Of a stretch of 64,000 nt of DNA, positions 61,425 to 64,000 are shown in pieces. The notes under the pieces were generated by a model. It had not been told where the DNA came from and ran no database searches. It saw only the letters and a program-made list of their open reading frames with translations. How positions within the stretch are numbered: position 1 is the stretch's first letter; each line of letters opens with the position of its first letter. Source of the stretch: Cocleimonas sp. (GTDB taxonomy: Bacteria; Pseudomonadota; Gammaproteobacteria; Thiotrichales; Thiotrichaceae); the NCBI GenBank assembly GCA_021647365.1, contig JAKIUW010000019.1, positions 1-64,000 on the forward strand, given 5' to 3'. The translations under genes and the position numbers were made by a program.

Positions 61425-61793
61425 TTATTGATTACTTTTTAACTTATCACCAGACCAAGAGCGTACCAGCGCCCATAGCGCAATAACAATAAAAGCGGTA
61501 TGTACAATGGTGAAATAAGAGATGACATATACCCAAGTCCATGGTGAATTAAACCCGCCCAAAAGAATCATTAATCCGCTGACAACAAATAATACGAACG
61601 CTGCAATGATATTGATCTTCATACCTAAAACAGCATGATAATGATCAATGTTATTAGGGGTGGTTTTTTTATAAATTAAATATAATGCGATAAAACCTAT
61701 TACTGGTAATAGCGTTAGATTTAATATTGATGCTAAGGCCGCATTGGCTGCATTTTTGAGTTGAAGCTTAGAGTGTTGATTATTAGCGTTCAT
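61425..61793 (-). CDS. Small membrane protein downstream of norB, unknown
   Basis: 122 residues with three likely membrane segments (ILNLTLLPVIGFIALYLIYK; INIIAAFVLFVVSGLMILLG; VYVISYFTIVHTAFIVIALW). The ATG at 61793 is used because the longer frame from 61850 would run through a perfect hairpin at 61811-61844. I do not recognise a family; the layout loosely recalls small DUF4870-type proteins. It is 76 bases after norB on the same strand, so an accessory role in NO metabolism is possible but unsupported. Confidence 0.65.
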   Translation of the reverse strand: MNANNQHSKLQLKNAANAALASILNLTLLPVIGFIALYLIYKKTTPNNIDHYHAVLGMKINIIAAFVLFVVSGLMILLGGFNSPWTWVYVISYFTIVHTAFIVIALWALVRSWSGDKLKSNQ

Positions 61794-61810
61794 GAGTTTA
61801 TTTCCGTGTA

Positions 61811-61844
61811 ATGATAAATACCGCCAGAAGGCGGTATTTATCAT
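61811..61844 (-). terminator. Hairpin between norB and the downstream gene
   Basis: ATGATAAATACCGCC and GGCGGTATTTATCAT form a perfect 15-bp stem with a 4-nt loop. There is no good T-run, so it may attenuate or stabilise the norCB mRNA rather than end it completely. Confidence 0.7.
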
Positions 61845-61868
61845 GAACAAATTTAAAAATATTTCAAA

Positions 61869-63263
61869 CTAGCTCGTCACTGCAGCTCCAATATCTTCCA
61901 CTTCTTTACCTTTGGCAAAGAAACTATAAACATAGAGAAGTAACCCTATGAGGAAGACTAACCCTGCTACTTCACGAAGCCAGTAGAATATTTCTATCTT
62001 ATCTTGAACCACCATGAAAGGTAATGGTGTCTCTGAATAACGCTGTAAATAGACTTGCAATACACCTGCTCCTGTTAAGAACAAAGTGATAAAGACCATT
62101 GAAACAGTCATCAACCAAAAAGACCACATTTCTAACACTTGCGCTCTTTCATTAGCCGCTTTTTGACCGCGCATGATAGGCATAGAGTAAGAAATCATCG
62201 TTAGCACAACCATTACGTATGCACCGTAAAATGCCATGTGACCGTGTGCCGCTGTGATCTGCGTTCCATGTGTGTAGTAATTCACTGGGGCTAATGTATG
62301 TAAGAATCCCCATACACCAGCACCTAAGAATGCCATTACCGCTGTTCCTAGTGCCCATAAAACGGCAGCCTTGTTTGGATGGTCGCGACGTCTTTTATTC
62401 ACGACGTTAAAGGCAAACAACGTCATCATAAAGAATGGAATGGGTTCTAAGGCTGAGAATATTGAGCCTACCCACTGCCAGTAATCAGGTGTGCCAATCC
62501 AGAAGAAGTGATGTCCTGTCCCAAGAAGACCAGAGATCAAAGCCATTGCGATAATGATGTATAGCCATTTCTCGATAACCTCTCTATCTACCCCTGTGAC
62601 TTTGATTAGTACGTAGGCGAGTAAGGATGCCATGATCAATTCCCATACGCCTTCTACCCAAAGGTGAACTACAAACCACCAGAAGTATTTATCCAGTACT
62701 AGGTTGTCTGGCACATAGAATGCGAACAGGAAGAATACCGCTAAACCTATTAAACCAGTGATTAATACTAAGGTTATAACGGTTTTCTTGCCAGTTAAAA
62801 TCGTCATACCAATATTAAACAAGAAGGCTAAAACGACGATAACAATACCTATTTTGGTAATGGTTGGTTGCTCTAAGAATTCTCGTCCCATGGTCGGTAG
62901 TAGATGATTCATGGTCATTTCAGCGAGGGTTGCGTAAGGTACTAACAAGTAACCTAGTATCGTTAAAACACCTGCTGCCAAGAATACCCAGAACATCAGT
63001 TTTGCCAGCCAAGGGGCATACAGTTCACGCTCTGATTCTTCGGGCACTAGATAATAAGCAGAACCCATAAAACCAAATAACAACCAAACAATTAATAGAT
63101 TGGTATGTACCATACGGGCAACATTAAATGGAATGGCAGGGAATAAAAAATCTCCCATAACGTATTGCAGACCTAAGGTAACACCAAATAATATTTGACC
63201 TACAAAGAGTCCAATGGCTGCAATGAAATACATCTTAGCGATGCCTTGTGATTCATATTTCAT
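61869..63263 (-). CDS. norB: Cytochrome c nitric oxide reductase, catalytic subunit
   Basis: Reduces two NO to N2O in the inner membrane. 464 residues with twelve membrane helices. Heme and FeB ligands are all visible: His in ARMVHTNLL, HLWVEGVWE (His and Glu), GTGHHFFWIG (His pair), ALEPIPFF (Glu) and ITAAHGHMAFYG (His pair). The short form without a quinol-oxidase extension and the norC gene beside it show the cNOR type. It starts 12 bases after norC. Confidence 0.97.
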   Translation of the reverse strand: MKYESQGIAKMYFIAAIGLFVGQILFGVTLGLQYVMGDFLFPAIPFNVARMVHTNLLIVWLLFGFMGSAYYLVPEESERELYAPWLAKLMFWVFLAAGVLTILGYLLVPYATLAEMTMNHLLPTMGREFLEQPTITKIGIVIVVLAFLFNIGMTILTGKKTVITLVLITGLIGLAVFFLFAFYVPDNLVLDKYFWWFVVHLWVEGVWELIMASLLAYVLIKVTGVDREVIEKWLYIIIAMALISGLLGTGHHFFWIGTPDYWQWVGSIFSALEPIPFFMMTLFAFNVVNKRRRDHPNKAAVLWALGTAVMAFLGAGVWGFLHTLAPVNYYTHGTQITAAHGHMAFYGAYVMVVLTMISYSMPIMRGQKAANERAQVLEMWSFWLMTVSMVFITLFLTGAGVLQVYLQRYSETPLPFMVVQDKIEIFYWLREVAGLVFLIGLLLYVYSFFAKGKEVEDIGAAVTS

Positions 63264-63275
63264 GATAATTTCTCC

Positions 63276-63713
63276 TTAACCTTGCACATTGGGTGGCCAG
63301 TCTCTAGCAATCTTAATGCCGTCAACATATTTGAGGAATTGCGCAATTTGTTCTAACTCTTCATCAGTAAAGTTAAATTGCGGCATACTACGGCGACCTG
63401 GTATTCCAGTTTTAGGTCGACTTTTAATAAAACCTTTTATAGCATCAGTGCTTTTTCCAAAACGGGTGTATACATTGCCTAGCTCGGGTGCAAAATATGC
63501 GCCTTCGCCAAGTAATGTGTGGCAGCCGATACAGTCATTAACTTCCCAAAGGTACTTTCCTGCGACGACTTGTTCGCTTAAGTTTTCTCGGTTATCTGTT
63601 TTTGGTATGCTTTTGACGGTGTCTACCGTCAAACCAATAAGTACTAAGAAGAAGAAAACGGCTCCTCCATAGTAAATATTGCGCGCCATACCTTTTGTAA
63701 AGGTTTCTCTCAT
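63276..63713 (-). CDS. norC: Nitric oxide reductase, cytochrome c subunit
   Basis: 145 residues: N-terminal membrane anchor (about 14-31, YYGGAVFFFLVLIGLTV), then a monoheme cytochrome c domain with CIGCH at 61-65, the family's LGEGAYFAPELGNVY and a probable Met ligand in RRSMPQF (Met 110). It passes electrons from periplasmic donors to NorB. A perfect FNR/DNR-type site stands 63 bases upstream of its start. Confidence 0.96.
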   Translation of the reverse strand: MRETFTKGMARNIYYGGAVFFFLVLIGLTVDTVKSIPKTDNRENLSEQVVAGKYLWEVNDCIGCHTLLGEGAYFAPELGNVYTRFGKSTDAIKGFIKSRPKTGIPGRRSMPQFNFTDEELEQIAQFLKYVDGIKIARDWPPNVQG

Positions 63714-63775
63714 AGCAATTTCACTCCATTAAATAATCCAGCTTCGAACTTTAGGTTTGTAATTGCCATGAGTCC

Positions 63776-63789
63776 TTGATGTTGATCAA
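63776..63789. promoter_or_regulatory. FNR/DNR-type binding site between norC and the Crp/Fnr gene
   Basis: TTGATGTTGATCAA is an exact TTGAT-N4-ATCAA palindrome, the Fnr/Dnr consensus. Its centre is about 69 bases from the norC start and about 60 from the divergent regulator start, fitting activation of norCB (site near -41) and perhaps autoregulation. Confidence 0.85.
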
Positions 63790-63842
63790 GAGGTGATTTA
63801 TAGCTTGTGTACTATAATAATTGGCAATGAAGAGGAGATAAT

Positions 63843-64000
63843 GTGTTAGCGCTTGAATACCAAGAAATAATGAAGAAAGTCCCGTTATTTATGGGGCTTG
63901 AAGAAGAGGATTTTAACCAGATTATAGAAGGAACTAGTGTTTCGACATTACGCAGTGGTGAAACACTGTTTAGACAATTTCAACCGGCAACAGATTTCTT
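63843..64000 (+). CDS. Crp/Fnr-family regulator, N-terminal part (cut by the window end)
   Basis: GTG 63843 with AGGAGA 7 bases upstream opens a frame that continues to the window edge: EIMKKVPLFMGLEEEDFNQI, then TLRSGETLFRQFQPATDF, the start of a cyclic-nucleotide-binding-like domain as in Crp/Fnr proteins. No N-terminal cysteine cluster for an Fnr iron-sulfur centre is seen, so a Dnr/Nnr-type NO-sensing regulator is more likely. Its place opposite norCB with an FNR-type site between supports control of NO reduction. Confidence 0.8.
   Translation, partial: MLALEYQEIMKKVPLFMGLEEEDFNQIIEGTSVSTLRSGETLFRQFQPATDF

Overview
The window looks like chromosomal DNA of an AT-rich gammaproteobacterium that uses inorganic energy sources. 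Evidence: a leuC-leuD-leuB-asd-fimV-truA block with a divergent lysR, as in Pseudomonas; a large DabA (DUF2309) dissolved-inorganic-carbon uptake cluster with four NuoL/M-like subunits; cytochrome c nitric-oxide reductase norCB; and acnB. A sulfur-oxidising, denitrifying lineage (Thiotrichales or SUP05-like) is my inference. No gene here proves the taxon, and I saw no rRNA or tRNA gene.

Layout. 1-0.5 kb: end of an IS21-like element that has beheaded a TPR gene. 0.7-6.1 kb: housekeeping genes proA, nadD, rsfS, rlmH, maf, rng. 6.1-7.5 kb: gene-poor stretch with repeats, a consensus DnaA box and a 217-bp unit bounded by an exact 14-bp inverted repeat. 7.5-17.4 kb: lysR / leuCDB-asd-fimV-truA. 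17.4-22.9 kb: recB-recD without recC. 23.1-24.1 kb: a lipoprotein. 24.3-34.2 kb: the DAB-type carbon uptake operon. 34.3-39.4 kb: a DUF4124 protein and an RND efflux pair. 39.5-44.4 kb (minus strand): an unknown membrane protein, a triple helix-hairpin-helix protein beside a thrombospondin-type-3/OmpA protein, and a PqiA-like protein. 44.5-53.7 kb: acnB, folP, small conserved genes, nitronate monooxygenase, fadD, a DUF302 protein, galU. 53.8-60.9 kb: proS, an SGNH hydrolase, small DUF genes, a rhodanese remnant, a LysE-type exporter, an FGGY kinase and cysZ. 61-64 kb: an IS3 orfA relic, norB/norC and the start of a Crp/Fnr regulator, divergent from norC across a perfect FNR/DNR palindrome.

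The outstanding feature is a dispersed palindromic element not explained by any gene. Its arm has the core CCCCCCCACTTTTACATGAT (or the reverse complement). I count about twenty loci in 64 kb, as full palindromes or single arms. Most are intergenic and often lie where terminators would be. Several lie in frame inside conserved genes (recB twice, recD, dabA, the FGGY kinase), adding short peptides, and two supply the stop codon and C-terminal tail of a gene (truA, pqiA-like). This resembles the behaviour known for Rickettsia palindromic elements but with an unrelated sequence. The C7/G7 tract (up to G13 in one copy) also puts slippage-prone homopolymers into repair and carbon-uptake genes. Other repeat families are present: three MITE-like inverted repeats next to start codons, REP-like hairpins, and fragments of the CCGCTCAGGG type.
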